Shown here one piece after another: positions 34,914-44,014 of a DNA stretch of 64,000 bases. Source of the DNA: an uncultured Collinsella sp. (GTDB lineage: Bacteria; Actinomycetota; Coriobacteriia; Coriobacteriales; Coriobacteriaceae); contig CALJMO010000016.1 in the NCBI GenBank assembly GCA_937982065.1, positions 109,431-173,430 of the forward strand, written 5' to 3'. Position 1 is the stretch's first letter, and every line of letters begins with the position of its first letter. The translations under genes and the position numbers were made by a program. Below the pieces are notes generated by a model, which did no database searches, had not been told where the DNA came from, and saw only the letters and a list, made by a program, of their open reading frames with translations.

Positions 34914-36092
34914 TTACTTGCCGTTGACGATGCGCTCGACGTCGGAAGCGATCATGAACTCCTCGTCCGTGGGGATGACGAAAATCTTGACCTTGGAATC
35001 CTTGGCGGACAGGCACCAAGCGCCGTCGCCACGCAGGGCATTACGGGCGTGATCCATCTTGACGCCCATAAAGGCCAGACGATCGGCCACGCCAGCGCGA
35101 ACGGCCGGAGCGTGCTCGCCGATGCCGGCGGTAAAGACCAGGGTGTCCATGCCGCACATGGAGGTGGCCATCTCGGCGGCCTTAGCGGCAATCTTGTAGA
35201 CGAACATATCGAAGGCGAGCTGAGCCTCGGGGTCACCAGCAGCGGCGAGCTCCTCAACGTTGCGGCAGTCGTTGGTCTTGCCACCGGTCACAGCCAAAAG
35301 GCCAGACTTCTTGTTCATCATCTCGTCGACCTCGTCGAAGGTGTAGCCACCCTCGCGCTGCAGGTAGCACACGGTAGCCGGGTCGATGGAGCCGCAGCGG
35401 GTGCCCATCATGACGCCGTCGAGCGGCGTCAAGCCCATGGTGGTGTCCATGCACTTGCCGTCCTCGATGGCGCACAGGGAAGCGCCGGAGCCGATATGGC
35501 ACACGACGACCTTGCGGGCCTCGCCGTTGGTCATCTCGGCGACCTTCTTGGAGATGTAGCGATAGCTGGTGCCGTGGGCGCCGTACTTACGGATGTGCAG
35601 CTTGTCGCAAACATCCTTGGGAAGGGCGTAGGTCTTGGCGACCTCGGGCATGTTGAAGTGGAAAGCGGTGTCGTAGACCGTGACGTTGGGCAGATCGGGA
35701 TACTGCTCCAGGCAGTACTCGATAACGTTGGCCTCGGGGTTGTTGTGCAGCGGCGCCAGCGGGGCGACCTCGCGAATCTTGGCGAGGACGTCCTCGTCGA
35801 CGAGGGAGGAATCACCAAAGTACCAACCGCCCTGAACGATACGGTGGCCGATGCCCTCGATCTTGACGCCGTTGGCCTCAAGGTCCTTCAGGACGACCTC
35901 GATGGCGACCTTGTGGTCGGGGAACTCGATGTTCTCGGTCACCTTCTTGGAGCCATTGGCAGCATGGGTGAAGGTACCACCGGTAAAGCAGACGCGCTCG
36001 CAGGAGCCCTTTGCGGACACCTTATGGGACTTGGTGTCGATGACCTGATACTTAAGGGTCGAAGATCCCGCGTTGACGACCAGAACGTTCAT
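34914..36092 (-). CDS. ackA: Acetate kinase, paralogue 2
   Basis: This second 392-residue acetate kinase has the same length and motif order as paralogue 1 (VNAGSSTLKYQ, GHRIVQGG, HIGSGASL, DTTMGLTPLDGVMMGTRCG, FTAGIGEH, IPTDEEFMIA) but is clearly diverged along its length. Both look catalytically complete, so this is an old duplication kept for different expression or substrate preference, for example propionyl or butyryl phosphate. That choice cannot be made from sequence. Confidence 0.94.
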   Translation of the reverse strand: MNVLVVNAGSSTLKYQVIDTKSHKVSAKGSCERVCFTGGTFTHAANGSKKVTENIEFPDHKVAIEVVLKDLEANGVKIEGIGHRIVQGGWYFGDSSLVDEDVLAKIREVAPLAPLHNNPEANVIEYCLEQYPDLPNVTVYDTAFHFNMPEVAKTYALPKDVCDKLHIRKYGAHGTSYRYISKKVAEMTNGEARKVVVCHIGSGASLCAIEDGKCMDTTMGLTPLDGVMMGTRCGSIDPATVCYLQREGGYTFDEVDEMMNKKSGLLAVTGGKTNDCRNVEELAAAGDPEAQLAFDMFVYKIAAKAAEMATSMCGMDTLVFTAGIGEHAPAVRAGVADRLAFMGVKMDHARNALRGDGAWCLSAKDSKVKIFVIPTDEEFMIASDVERIVNGK

Positions 36093-36145
36093 GTGTCTCC
36101 CTACTAACAGGCGGTGTGGCGCCGCCAGGTTACATACGCTTCAAT

Positions 36146-36179
36146 AATAAACCCAAACGCCCTCGCGCTCGGGTTTATT
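36146..36179 (-). terminator. Terminator between acetate kinase 2 and the MFS gene
   Basis: AATAAACCC and GGGTTTATT form a 9-bp stem around a GC-rich loop, placed beyond the acetate kinase start region and before the end of the MFS gene. Confidence 0.7.
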
Positions 36180-36212
36180 GCGTTGATATATAAGTTATCG
36201 GTGCCTAAATAC

Positions 36213-37373
36213 TCATGGCCTTTGACTTGTAAGACGAAATAGCGCGGGGATATACACCAGGGAAGAAATCCCGAGCGCAACAAGCAATACGACTCGAATG
36301 CCCGCGATGCTGCTCAACGCAGCATTGAACAGATAGAAAAGGATGGCACCCACCGCCACCATCTGGCTTTGGACCGAAATCAGGGAACAGCGCATCGAAG
36401 AATCGACAGCATTTTGAAAAATTGAGTATTTAATTGGAGCAAATAACGAGTACGCGACCGTCTGCAGTACATAGAACACGGGCAGCAAATAGACCGGAGT
36501 AAAGGGAATCAAAAACAGAGCAGCCAGGGAAAGGCGCACGATGCCGCAAATACGCGCAAAACGGCCCTTGTCGACATGAGCAATCACACTGGGCACAATA
36601 AGCCCCATGGAGGCCGAGGCAAGAAGCTGGACCGCAATGATCACACCCGAAGCGACGGCATTCATTCCGCGACCCGCAAGCAACAGTGAGAAAAAGTCTT
36701 CCAGGGCGACAAAAGCAAATGCCTGAGAGCAGTCCATGATGAACGCTGAACGAAGAATGCCGTTACGCGCAATAGCGGCACCGATCATCTTCGGGCTAAT
36801 TCCACGCTTAGGTGTCGCTGTAGTGTCCCCTCTTCGCATCTCGGGAATGCAGACAACGACAACCAACGTCAACACCATTGCGATGATATCTGCCAAAAGA
36901 CCAATGAGATACGCGCCAGCGGACGAAATGAAACCGCCCACACAAGCGGAGAGGGCATAAGAGGCATAGAAAACAAATCGCTCAACGACATTAAGTCTTA
37001 CGAGCTGGTCCTGAGAGACGCTGTCAATGTAGATCGCTTCTATGGATCCGCTCACACATGCAACTGCAAATCCTTTGAGAGCAAACGCGCCGATTAAAAG
37101 CAGAGGAGAACGGGCGAAAAGTAGGGCGGCGTAGTATCCAAGCATTCCCACGACGCCAACGAGACCGCTTGTCTTTCGTCCAAACCTGTCAGCAATATAA
37201 CCAGTAGGAACCTCAAGAATGAACTTACTCACTTGGTATGCAATCATCATGCTAGAAATCGCTACCATCGAGAATCCGACGAATTCAAGGTAAACCGTCA
37301 GAAAATACAAAATGGTGCTGAAGTTCGACAGAAAAACGAACGTCATATAAAGCAAAACCGTACGGTTTTTCAT
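36213..37373 (-). CDS. Major facilitator superfamily transporter
   Basis: This 386-residue membrane protein has about 12 hydrophobic segments. The MFS loop signature appears in GYIADRFGRKTSGLVG near residue 60. It most resembles drug/small-molecule proton antiporters, but the substrate is unknown. ATG at 37373 has GGAGG 7 bases upstream. The gene is noticeably less GC-rich than its neighbours and sits beside a LysR regulator, so the pair may have been acquired together. Confidence 0.82.
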   Translation of the reverse strand: MKNRTVLLYMTFVFLSNFSTILYFLTVYLEFVGFSMVAISSMMIAYQVSKFILEVPTGYIADRFGRKTSGLVGVVGMLGYYAALLFARSPLLLIGAFALKGFAVACVSGSIEAIYIDSVSQDQLVRLNVVERFVFYASYALSACVGGFISSAGAYLIGLLADIIAMVLTLVVVVCIPEMRRGDTTATPKRGISPKMIGAAIARNGILRSAFIMDCSQAFAFVALEDFFSLLLAGRGMNAVASGVIIAVQLLASASMGLIVPSVIAHVDKGRFARICGIVRLSLAALFLIPFTPVYLLPVFYVLQTVAYSLFAPIKYSIFQNAVDSSMRCSLISVQSQMVAVGAILFYLFNAALSSIAGIRVVLLVALGISSLVYIPALFRLTSQRP

Positions 37374-37453
37374 GCTCCGCCCTCCAAGAGCCAATAGCCC
37401 AAACCGAAATCTTGGAAAAGCATGAGGGCAAAGCCGTCAGTCATGTGTTACAA

Positions 37454-37494
37454 GGCGTCAACATTCACTTGACGCCACGAGGCCAAATGGCCTC
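37454..37494 (-). terminator. Tandem hairpins at the end of the lysR gene
   Basis: GGCGTCAA/TTGACGCC (37454-37476) and GAGGCCA/TGGCCTC (37479-37494) form two stems. The second overlaps the last codons of the LysR gene. Confidence 0.55.
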
Positions 37495-38383
37495 ACGAAG
37501 CGAGATGACGCAATAGGTGAAGAAATACCGTCTGGTGTCGATCGGTCCAGGCATTTTGTCGATAGCAAAAATAGATGGGCAAGGCCACGTCATGCGAGCC
37601 TTCAATGGAGCACTCGCTCACTTCCAGTCCATCTGTTGCGAGAGAAGAGCCAGAAAAACTCAATATCAATCCCCCGGCTTGAAGAAACTCAGTCTGCGCC
37701 CTGTTTTCGTATTCGACGTCGCGGAAGCGGAAATTAACCAGCTGAGCCTCGGGACATTGGTTGATTGCATTGAGACAGGGTGACAAATTAATGGGAACAG
37801 CCAGCCTGCCGCCCAGCAACTCACGAACGGTCATAGCACCCACAGATTGATGACCCGCTGGACACGAAAGAACCTTGAGCTCCTTTTCACCCAAGTATTT
37901 CGAAGAAAGGACACTATCCCTTGGTTCCTCAAATGAGATGGCCGCATCCGAAATGCCAAGCACAAGTGATTCAAAGCATGTAGCCGTTGGCTGATGCCAC
38001 ACATCAAGGTGAATCTGAGGGTGCGAGCTTTCAAACGAGTCGTACCAGTTTTCGGAAAAAAGACGCCCCCGCCCGTGAAGACAGGGGACGTAAAGACGAA
38101 AGTGGCCGTCGGGCGAAACGCCACCGTTCCCCGATTGGGTGTACTTTTTGAGATCGTCGACTTGTGCCAGGATCACGCGTGCACGACGCGCAAATTCTCT
38201 GCCCGCCGGAGACAAAACAGCCTCCCCCGCCGATCGATTGAGCAAAACGATCTGATACTCAGACTCCAGTTTCTTAATTGCCGACGAGACAGCCTGTGGG
38301 CTCACGTGAACGGCGCGAGCCGCTTTGCGCACGCCGCCGTAGTTCGCTACCGCTTGAAGGTATTCGAGTTGAGAAAACTGCAT
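37493..38383 (-). CDS. LysR-family transcriptional regulator
   Basis: The 296-residue protein has the N-terminal LysR winged helix-turn-helix (LEYLQAVANYGGVRKAARAVHVSPQAVSSAI split across the first 35 residues) and a substrate-binding domain beginning near residue 95. It probably senses a small molecule and regulates the adjacent MFS gene, 120 bp downstream. GC content is below that of the housekeeping genes around it. The effector is unknown. Confidence 0.85.
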   Translation of the reverse strand: MQFSQLEYLQAVANYGGVRKAARAVHVSPQAVSSAIKKLESEYQIVLLNRSAGEAVLSPAGREFARRARVILAQVDDLKKYTQSGNGGVSPDGHFRLYVPCLHGRGRLFSENWYDSFESSHPQIHLDVWHQPTATCFESLVLGISDAAISFEEPRDSVLSSKYLGEKELKVLSCPAGHQSVGAMTVRELLGGRLAVPINLSPCLNAINQCPEAQLVNFRFRDVEYENRAQTEFLQAGGLILSFSGSSLATDGLEVSECSIEGSHDVALPIYFCYRQNAWTDRHQTVFLHLLRHLAS

Positions 38384-38424
38384 AGGTTACTCCAAAGGCA
38401 GCCAAGGCGACGGGCCGTGCGTCC

Positions 38425-38760
38425 TCAGATGAGGTTCTCGCCCAGGTTCTTGCCGCCGAGGACGTGCATGTGGAAGTGCATGACGGTCTGACCGGCGTTG
38501 ACGCCCTTGTTGGAGATGACGCGGAAACCGTCCTCCAGACCCTTGGCCTTGGCGACCTCCTGGATGGCGTGGGCCATGGCGCCCATGGTCTCGGCGGGCA
38601 CGTTATCGGCGATGTCACTGTAGTGCTTCTTGGGGATCACGAGCGTGTGGACCGGCGCCTGGGGATTGAGGTCGTCGAACGCGATGACCTGGTCATCCTC
38701 GTAGACGACGGTCGAGGGGATCTCGTGGTTGGCAATTTTGCAGAAGATGCAATCACACAT
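38425..38760 (-). CDS. hinT: HIT-family (HinT) nucleotide hydrolase
   Basis: HinT proteins hydrolyse nucleoside phosphoramidates. The 111-residue protein starts CDCIFCKIANHEIPS and ends with the histidine triad in VMHFHMHVLGG. ATG at 38760 has AAAGGA 7 bases upstream; the frame runs on to 38778. It is the last gene of the xseA-xseB-hinT run. Confidence 0.92.
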   Translation of the reverse strand: MCDCIFCKIANHEIPSTVVYEDDQVIAFDDLNPQAPVHTLVIPKKHYSDIADNVPAETMGAMAHAIQEVAKAKGLEDGFRVISNKGVNAGQTVMHFHMHVLGGKNLGENLI

Positions 38761-38809
38761 GGTTGGTTCCTTTCTCACAGACCAAGGTAATTATATTTGG
38801 TCGGGATGG

Positions 38810-39076
38810 TTAGAAAGAAAGGTTGTCGTCGGTGTTGGCAGCCTCGCCGTCGGCGAGCACGTCGTTGCCGTCGACGTCCTTCAGGAGCACCGAGACCTTC
38901 TGCTCGGCATCGGACAGGCGGGTGCGCAGGCTCTTGAGGAGCTCGACGCCGCGGGTGTAGCTCTCAAGCGACTCCTCGAGCTCCATATCACCCGACTCCA
39001 AGCTGCGGATGATGAGCTCCAACTCCTGTGAAGCCTGCTTGTACGTAAGCTGCTCGACCGGGGTCTTCTCTGCCAT
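38810..39076 (-). CDS. xseB: Exonuclease VII small subunit
   Basis: XseB is the short helical subunit that binds XseA along its C-terminal coiled coil. At 88 residues it carries the family core LTYKQASQELELIIRSLESG followed by LEESLESYTRGVELL. It starts 42 bases after xseA and precedes hinT. Confidence 0.93.
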   Translation of the reverse strand: MAEKTPVEQLTYKQASQELELIIRSLESGDMELEESLESYTRGVELLKSLRTRLSDAEQKVSVLLKDVDGNDVLADGEAANTDDNLSF

Positions 39077-39118
39077 ATCTGTTTCCTTTCCTAAAGGTTT
39101 ATCGCTATGAAACGCGGC

Positions 39119-40570
39119 CTACTCGACCGTATCGACCGTTGCCGCCACGTTGCCGTCTGCCATGCGCACGCGAATGGCATCACCGGGCTTAAAGGTCTTG
39201 GCGCTCGTGGCCACCCCATCATCGCTGTACGCGATGGAATAACCACGGGCAAGCACCTTGAGCGGCGACAGGGCATCGAGCGAGGCTGCCGCACGGCCCA
39301 GGTCGGATGCTGGCTTGTTGAGCATCGTGCGCCCCTGATGCTCCAGGCGGGAGCTTGCGAGCGTGAGCGCATGGCGCTTGCCATCGAGTCCTGAGGTGCT
39401 TGCGATCAAGCGCTCGGGCAGACGCTCAAAGTTGGAGCGGAATGCCCCAACCGAACGCGTTATGGCGCCGGACAAACGATCGGCCGTCAGGGCAAGCTCA
39501 GACTCGCGACGCTCAACCATAAACGTTGGGTCGTTGAGGCACGGGCGGCACGCAGCCGCATCGAGCGCATCGCCCAAGCGAGCCGTATAGGTATCCCAGG
39601 CACGGCGACCGCGCTGATCGAGCATCTCCAGGTCGACCTGGGCCGACCCAATCATCGATGCCATCGCGGCGCCCAGACGCTGATGGCGCGTCTCGAGCAC
39701 ATCGACCAACTCCGTCATAGCCGGCGCCACCGATTCTGCCGCAGCCGTGGGCGTGGAGGCGCGACGGTCGCTCACCATGTCGCAGATCGAGGTATCGGGC
39801 TCATGCCCAATGCCCGTCACCACGGGCACGGGACAGGCTGCCACCGCACGGGCAAGCTCCTCGTCGTTAAAGGTCATGAGGTCCTCGAAGGAACCGCCGC
39901 CACGCACGAGCAAAATGCAATCGGGCGCCGGCGTAATGGCAGCGGCGCGACGCAAGCCTTCAATAAGCTCTGCCGGCGCACCCTCGCCCTGGACCTTTGC
40001 GCCCACGCAGACAAGCTCGACGAGCGGGTTGCGACGGCGCAGCGTACGCTTGACGTCGTCGATTACGGCGCCCGAAAGCGAGGTGACAACCGCCACGCGC
40101 GAGCAAAACACCGGGATGCGGCGCTTGCGCGCTTCGTCCATCAGGCCCTCGCGGCGTAGCTTTTCGGCCAACTGAGCCACCTGCTGACGCAGCAAGCCCT
40201 CCCCCGCCAGCGAGAACGAGCGGGCGACGAAGCTCATGCGACCCGTAGGCTTGTAGAGATTGAAGCTGCCCTTAAAGCTTACCTGCATGCCGTCGCGCAG
40301 ATCGAAGGTGCGCTTAAGGTAGGCGCCCTTCCAGATGATGCAGTCGACGGCCGCCGAGTCGTCCTTGATTTGGAAGTAGCAGTGGCCGCTTCGGGCATTG
40401 GGACCACGAAAACCCGTGACCTCACCCAAAACGCTCAGCTGCGGAATGGCATCGAGCGCGCCGGCGGCGATCTCCACCGCTTGGCTCACGCTGAGCTCTT
40501 TGCGCTCCTGCTCGTCCGATCCGTCGAACTCGGCGGAAACGGTATTGCCGGTCAGATTCCAGCCTGCCAC
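39119..40570 (-). CDS. xseA: Exonuclease VII large subunit
   Basis: XseA is the catalytic subunit that degrades single-stranded DNA from both ends. It has an N-terminal OB-fold (LSVLGEVTGFRG, GHCYFQIKDDSAAVDCIIWKG), the catalytic region with VITSLSGAVIDD-like and LVRGGGSFEDLMTFNDEELARAV, GIGHEPDTSICDMVSDRRASTPTAAAE split over two motifs, and a coiled-coil C-terminus. GTG at 40570 is preferred because AAAGGGGG lies 4-5 bases before it; ATG at 40588 is the alternative. It is 483 residues by this start. Confidence 0.9.
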   Translation of the reverse strand: MAGWNLTGNTVSAEFDGSDEQERKELSVSQAVEIAAGALDAIPQLSVLGEVTGFRGPNARSGHCYFQIKDDSAAVDCIIWKGAYLKRTFDLRDGMQVSFKGSFNLYKPTGRMSFVARSFSLAGEGLLRQQVAQLAEKLRREGLMDEARKRRIPVFCSRVAVVTSLSGAVIDDVKRTLRRRNPLVELVCVGAKVQGEGAPAELIEGLRRAAAITPAPDCILLVRGGGSFEDLMTFNDEELARAVAACPVPVVTGIGHEPDTSICDMVSDRRASTPTAAAESVAPAMTELVDVLETRHQRLGAAMASMIGSAQVDLEMLDQRGRRAWDTYTARLGDALDAAACRPCLNDPTFMVERRESELALTADRLSGAITRSVGAFRSNFERLPERLIASTSGLDGKRHALTLASSRLEHQGRTMLNKPASDLGRAAASLDALSPLKVLARGYSIAYSDDGVATSAKTFKPGDAIRVRMADGNVAATVDTVE

Positions 40571-40639
40571 GCAGCCCCCTTTCGTCATCGTGCACACGGG
40601 CTCCGGCCCTGCGCAAATTCAAGTCCAACACATAGTACA

Positions 40640-40669
40640 GCGCCGCGGGGACACGAATCCCCGCGGCGC
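40640..40669 (-). terminator. 12-bp perfect hairpin after the zinc metallopeptidase gene
   Basis: GCGCCGCGGGGA and its complement enclose CACGAA. No U-run follows, so termination strength is uncertain. Confidence 0.6.
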
Positions 40670-40685
40670 CCAGCGACCCAATTTG

Positions 40686-41390
40686 TTATCGGTTGGAGTT
40701 TCTGTTGTAGCGAGCCATAAGATAGAGCAGCTGAATAATCGAGGTGAGAGCTGCAGCAACATAGGTAAGTGCGGCTGCCGTCAGCACCTTCTTGGCGCCG
40801 TTGACCTGCTTGGAACTCATACCCGACTGCTCGATGTACGCCACAGCACGTCGGCTGGCGTCAATCTCAACAGGCAACGTAACGAGTTGGAACAGCACGC
40901 TAAACGAGAAGAAAATCAACGCGAGGGTCGTAAGCCCCGCGATGTTCATAAACAGGCCCATGAGTAGCACGATGGTCCAGGTGTTCTGGGTAAAGTTAAC
41001 GACCGGGACCAGGGCGGTGCGCACCTTCATCATGGCATAGCCGCTTTGACGCTGGGCGGCATGGCCCGCCTCGTGGCAGGCGACGGCAACGCTTGCGACC
41101 GAACCGCCCGAACGGTTGGCATCCGACAGATACAGGTTGTTGTCCTGCGGGTTGTAATGGTCGGTGAGCTCGCCAGCGACACCCTTGATACCCACGGCGC
41201 TACAACCGTTGGCATCGAGCATGCGGCGAGCGACTGTGGCACCCGTATCGCCGTCCGAGCGAACCTTGGACCAGGTTTTGTACGTCGAGTTGATATAGTT
41301 CTGTGCGGCAAGGCCAAGCACCGTGCAGACAAGAACAACCAGCAGGTACAGCGGGTCGATGCCAAAGCCGTATCCATAGTAATAAGGCAT
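40686..41390 (-). CDS. YugP-like membrane zinc metallopeptidase
   Basis: This 234-residue integral membrane protein has the zinc-binding HEAGHAAQ near residue 110 and hydrophobic segments at the N-terminus and in its second half. DHYNPQDNNLYLSD and AVACHEAGHA match the neutral zinc metallopeptidase family represented by YugP. The role in membrane protein quality control is not established. It sits between rnd and xseA on the same strand. Confidence 0.85.
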   Translation of the reverse strand: MPYYYGYGFGIDPLYLLVVLVCTVLGLAAQNYINSTYKTWSKVRSDGDTGATVARRMLDANGCSAVGIKGVAGELTDHYNPQDNNLYLSDANRSGGSVASVAVACHEAGHAAQRQSGYAMMKVRTALVPVVNFTQNTWTIVLLMGLFMNIAGLTTLALIFFSFSVLFQLVTLPVEIDASRRAVAYIEQSGMSSKQVNGAKKVLTAAALTYVAAALTSIIQLLYLMARYNRNSNR

Positions 41391-41454
41391 GCGAATTCCT
41401 CCGAGTCGAGTTACACGTTGGAGGCATTTTACCCACTCAACCGGCTAGGCTTCC

Positions 41455-42588
41455 CTACAGGAGCTCGATTTTGCCGTCCTTCACCGTCAACCCCATATTG
41501 CCGGAAAGCAGATCGTCCAGGCGCGAGCCCACAAGCTCAAAGCGCCAACCTTCGCGCAGGCGGCTCTGCTCGGGATGCTCAATGTAGTCGGCCAGGTCAT
41601 CGCGCGAGGCAATGACCGAGGTCGCAACGCCTGAGCGCTCGGCAACCAGGCGGATAAGCGCATACATAAGGTCAGTCACGCTCTCCAGCTCCGGCGAAAT
41701 CTGACGATGTCCGCGCACCAAGAGCGGCAGGCGATCGTGCGGACAGCTCGCACCGCGCTTGATGGCCATGAGCGCACCGTCCACGTCGCGCTCCCCCAAC
41801 TGATCGGTACCGCGGATGCTACGGAACTCCTCAACGCGCACGGGATTGCGCTTAACGAGCGCAAGCAGCGTGTCGTCGGACATGACCCACTTGCGCGGGA
41901 TGTTACGGCGCTCGGCGCGGTCCTCACGCCAGGCGGCGAGCTCGCGCGCGATGCCCAACTGGTGACGGCTGCACGAATTGATGCGTTTGACCTTGCGGAA
42001 CGCCTCGTGGCGATCGGCGCGATAGTGCGACTCGTCAGCCAGCGGGCGCAGCTCGTCGAGCACCCAGTCCACACGGCCCAGCTCGCGCAGGCGGCTCATC
42101 ATCTCGGTATAGGCGACGATCAGGTACTTGACGTCATCGATCGCATACTCAATCTGCTTATCGGTCAGCGGGCGGCGCGACCAGTCGGTCAGCGACTCGG
42201 TCTTGGGCAGCGATACGCCGCAGAACGTCTGAACAAGCGCGCCATACGAAATCTGCTGGCGCTCGCCCAAAAAGGCGGCGGCGACCTGCGTATCGAAAAT
42301 CGGTCGTGGCAGCACGCCCACGGTATGGAGCATGACCTCCATATCCTGCGAGCACGCGTGGAAGACCTTGGTCACGCTCTCGTCGGCCATAAGCTCGGCC
42401 AGCGGCGAGAGGTCGTCGATCACCAGAGGGTCGACCGCTACGCTCTCGGCAGGGGTGGCAATCTGGACCAAGCACAGGCGCGGGTGGAACGTGCGCTCGC
42501 GCAAAAACTCGGTATCGACGGCAATCGCGTCGAACTCGCGGGCGCGCTGGCAAAAGTCGAGTAGAGCCTGATGTGTGGAAATGTACAT
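41455..42588 (-). CDS. rnd: Ribonuclease D
   Basis: RNase D is a 3'-5' exoribonuclease that trims tRNA precursors. The DEDD catalytic segments are visible: AVDTEFLRERTFHPRLCLVQ, FHACSQDMEVML, and YAIDDVKYLIVAY. One HRDC-like helical region follows (residues about 200-290). At 377 residues the size is normal. ATG at 42588 gives the expected short N-terminus; the frame runs to 42624. Confidence 0.92.
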   Translation of the reverse strand: MYISTHQALLDFCQRAREFDAIAVDTEFLRERTFHPRLCLVQIATPAESVAVDPLVIDDLSPLAELMADESVTKVFHACSQDMEVMLHTVGVLPRPIFDTQVAAAFLGERQQISYGALVQTFCGVSLPKTESLTDWSRRPLTDKQIEYAIDDVKYLIVAYTEMMSRLRELGRVDWVLDELRPLADESHYRADRHEAFRKVKRINSCSRHQLGIARELAAWREDRAERRNIPRKWVMSDDTLLALVKRNPVRVEEFRSIRGTDQLGERDVDGALMAIKRGASCPHDRLPLLVRGHRQISPELESVTDLMYALIRLVAERSGVATSVIASRDDLADYIEHPEQSRLREGWRFELVGSRLDDLLSGNMGLTVKDGKIELL

Positions 42589-42686
42589 ATCAACCCATCG
42601 AATAAGGTTAGGCCCGAAAAACACGGGTAGGATATCGGCATTGCCTTACAACTATACTCGGTTAGTCACAGAACGGGAACGTAAGT

Positions 42687-43604
42687 ATGCGCTGCCTTAT
42701 CATCCACAACCCGGCATCGGGCCCCAGCTCAGATGAAATCTACGCGTTCACGCACGCCCTCGCGCAGGGCGGCGACGAGGTCGTGATGCGCTTTATCGGC
42801 GATGGCATGGAACCCGAGGACGCCGTGGCAGACGTGCGCGAGTTTGATCGCGTGGTCGTTTCGGGCGGCGACGGCACCGTCTCCAACGTGCTCGACCAAA
42901 TGCGCGGGTGTGGTGTCCCCACGCTCGTCTTCCCCTCCGGCACAGCCTGCCTGTTCTTTAACAACATCGGTAATGCCCCCGAGGCAGCGGCGCTTGCCAA
43001 GGCTTGCCGCGCCGGTCGCACGGTCAAAGTGGACATGGGCGAGCTCTTTTGGCTCGACGAGAACGGCAACGAGAAGCGCCACGGCTTTATCATCATCGCC
43101 GGCTCGGGCTTCGACGCCGAGATCATGATGAAGGCCGCCCCCGCCAAAAACGACATCGGTGAGATCGCCTATTTCCTGTCGGCGCTCGCCACACCCAACC
43201 CCACGGTGGCGCATTTTACGATTGAGCATGACGGCATTGTCGAGGAGCTCGATGGCATCTGCTGCATGGCCGGCAACACCTCGGTCATTCAAAACGATAT
43301 CAACCTGTTCCCCGATTGCCGCATGAACGACGGCATGGTCGACATCGCGGTCATCGAGCCCGTAAAAACCGTCCAGCTCCTGCCCACTGTGATCACCGCC
43401 GCGCTCGACCCCGCCGGCAAGGTGCTCGGCCGTCCGCAGTTCAAGATCATCCAGACCAAGGAAGCCAAGATCACCTGCACGCCGTCGCTGGGCATGCAGT
43501 TCGATGGCGAGATCATCTCCAGCAACTCGGGCGTCTTTGGAGCCCGCGCGCTTCCGCAATGCCTCGACCTCATCGTCGACGAATTCTCCCCGCTCGGAAA
43601 ATAG
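42687..43604 (+). CDS. Diacylglycerol kinase-family lipid kinase
   Basis: The 305-residue protein belongs to the YegS/DagK/LCB5 lipid kinase family. It starts CLIIHNPASGPSS, has the nucleotide motif VVVSGGDGTVSNVLDQM near residue 60, and FPSGTACLFFNNI. It phosphorylates a lipid diol, with diacylglycerol as a likely substrate, at the membrane surface. A 30-residue membrane peptide starts 9 bases after its stop. Confidence 0.88.
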   Translation: MRCLIIHNPASGPSSDEIYAFTHALAQGGDEVVMRFIGDGMEPEDAVADVREFDRVVVSGGDGTVSNVLDQMRGCGVPTLVFPSGTACLFFNNIGNAPEAAALAKACRAGRTVKVDMGELFWLDENGNEKRHGFIIIAGSGFDAEIMMKAAPAKNDIGEIAYFLSALATPNPTVAHFTIEHDGIVEELDGICCMAGNTSVIQNDINLFPDCRMNDGMVDIAVIEPVKTVQLLPTVITAALDPAGKVLGRPQFKIIQTKEAKITCTPSLGMQFDGEIISSNSGVFGARALPQCLDLIVDEFSPLGK

Positions 43605-43613
43605 GAGGACCCC

Positions 43614-43706
43614 ATGAACGACAACCCCCTGATTGGCTTTATCGTCATCGTCTTGGCCATGCTCGTCGGCTATGCGATTAACGTGATCCACCGCCGGAAG
43701 AAGTAA
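43614..43706 (+). CDS. 30-residue single-helix membrane microprotein
   Basis: A short frame starts MNDNPLIGF, has about 18 hydrophobic residues, and ends INVIHRRKK, giving one membrane helix with a positive cytoplasmic tail. TAGGAGG lies 6 bases before the ATG, and the start is 9 bases beyond the lipid kinase stop, so it is probably co-translated. Too short for most gene callers. It may partner the lipid kinase, but that is inference. Confidence 0.7.
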   Translation: MNDNPLIGFIVIVLAMLVGYAINVIHRRKK

Positions 43707-43742
43707 TTCCACATTGGTATGATATTCATCCAATTATCGTCT

Positions 43743-43785
43743 CCCCCGTTGTTTATGCATTTGCCAGACAGCGGGGGATTTTTCT
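43743..43785 (+). terminator. Terminator after the lipid kinase/microprotein pair
   Basis: CCCCCGTTGT pairs with ACAGCGGGGG, followed by ATTTTTCTTT. Confidence 0.85.
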
Positions 43786-43873
43786 TTGTGCCCCGTGCAA
43801 GGCGCTTTATTCAGGTACAGTAATTGCAGGGCGTCTTTATTTAACTAAAGCTAGATAATGAGTATTCTTGTCC

Positions 43874-43940
43874 GCTCATCGCATATTTTAGGACGCTCAT
43901 CGAGTATTTCATCGAAATAGATGAATACTATTTAGACTTC
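43874..43940 (+). promoter_or_regulatory. C69 dipeptidase promoter with 21-bp direct repeat
   Basis: GCTCATCG followed by a TATTT word occurs at 43874 and 43895, exactly 21 bp apart. An imperfect palindrome, GTATTTCATCG...GATGAATAC, overlaps the second copy at about 43904-43928. The position and period suggest two regulator dimers on one face of the DNA. Confidence 0.5.
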
Positions 43941-44014
43941 CGATAGGCTAATAGATGTATTTATTAGCTGAAATCCTGCACGGTTCCGCGGGGTTTCAAC
44001 GGTTGGGAGGGATC

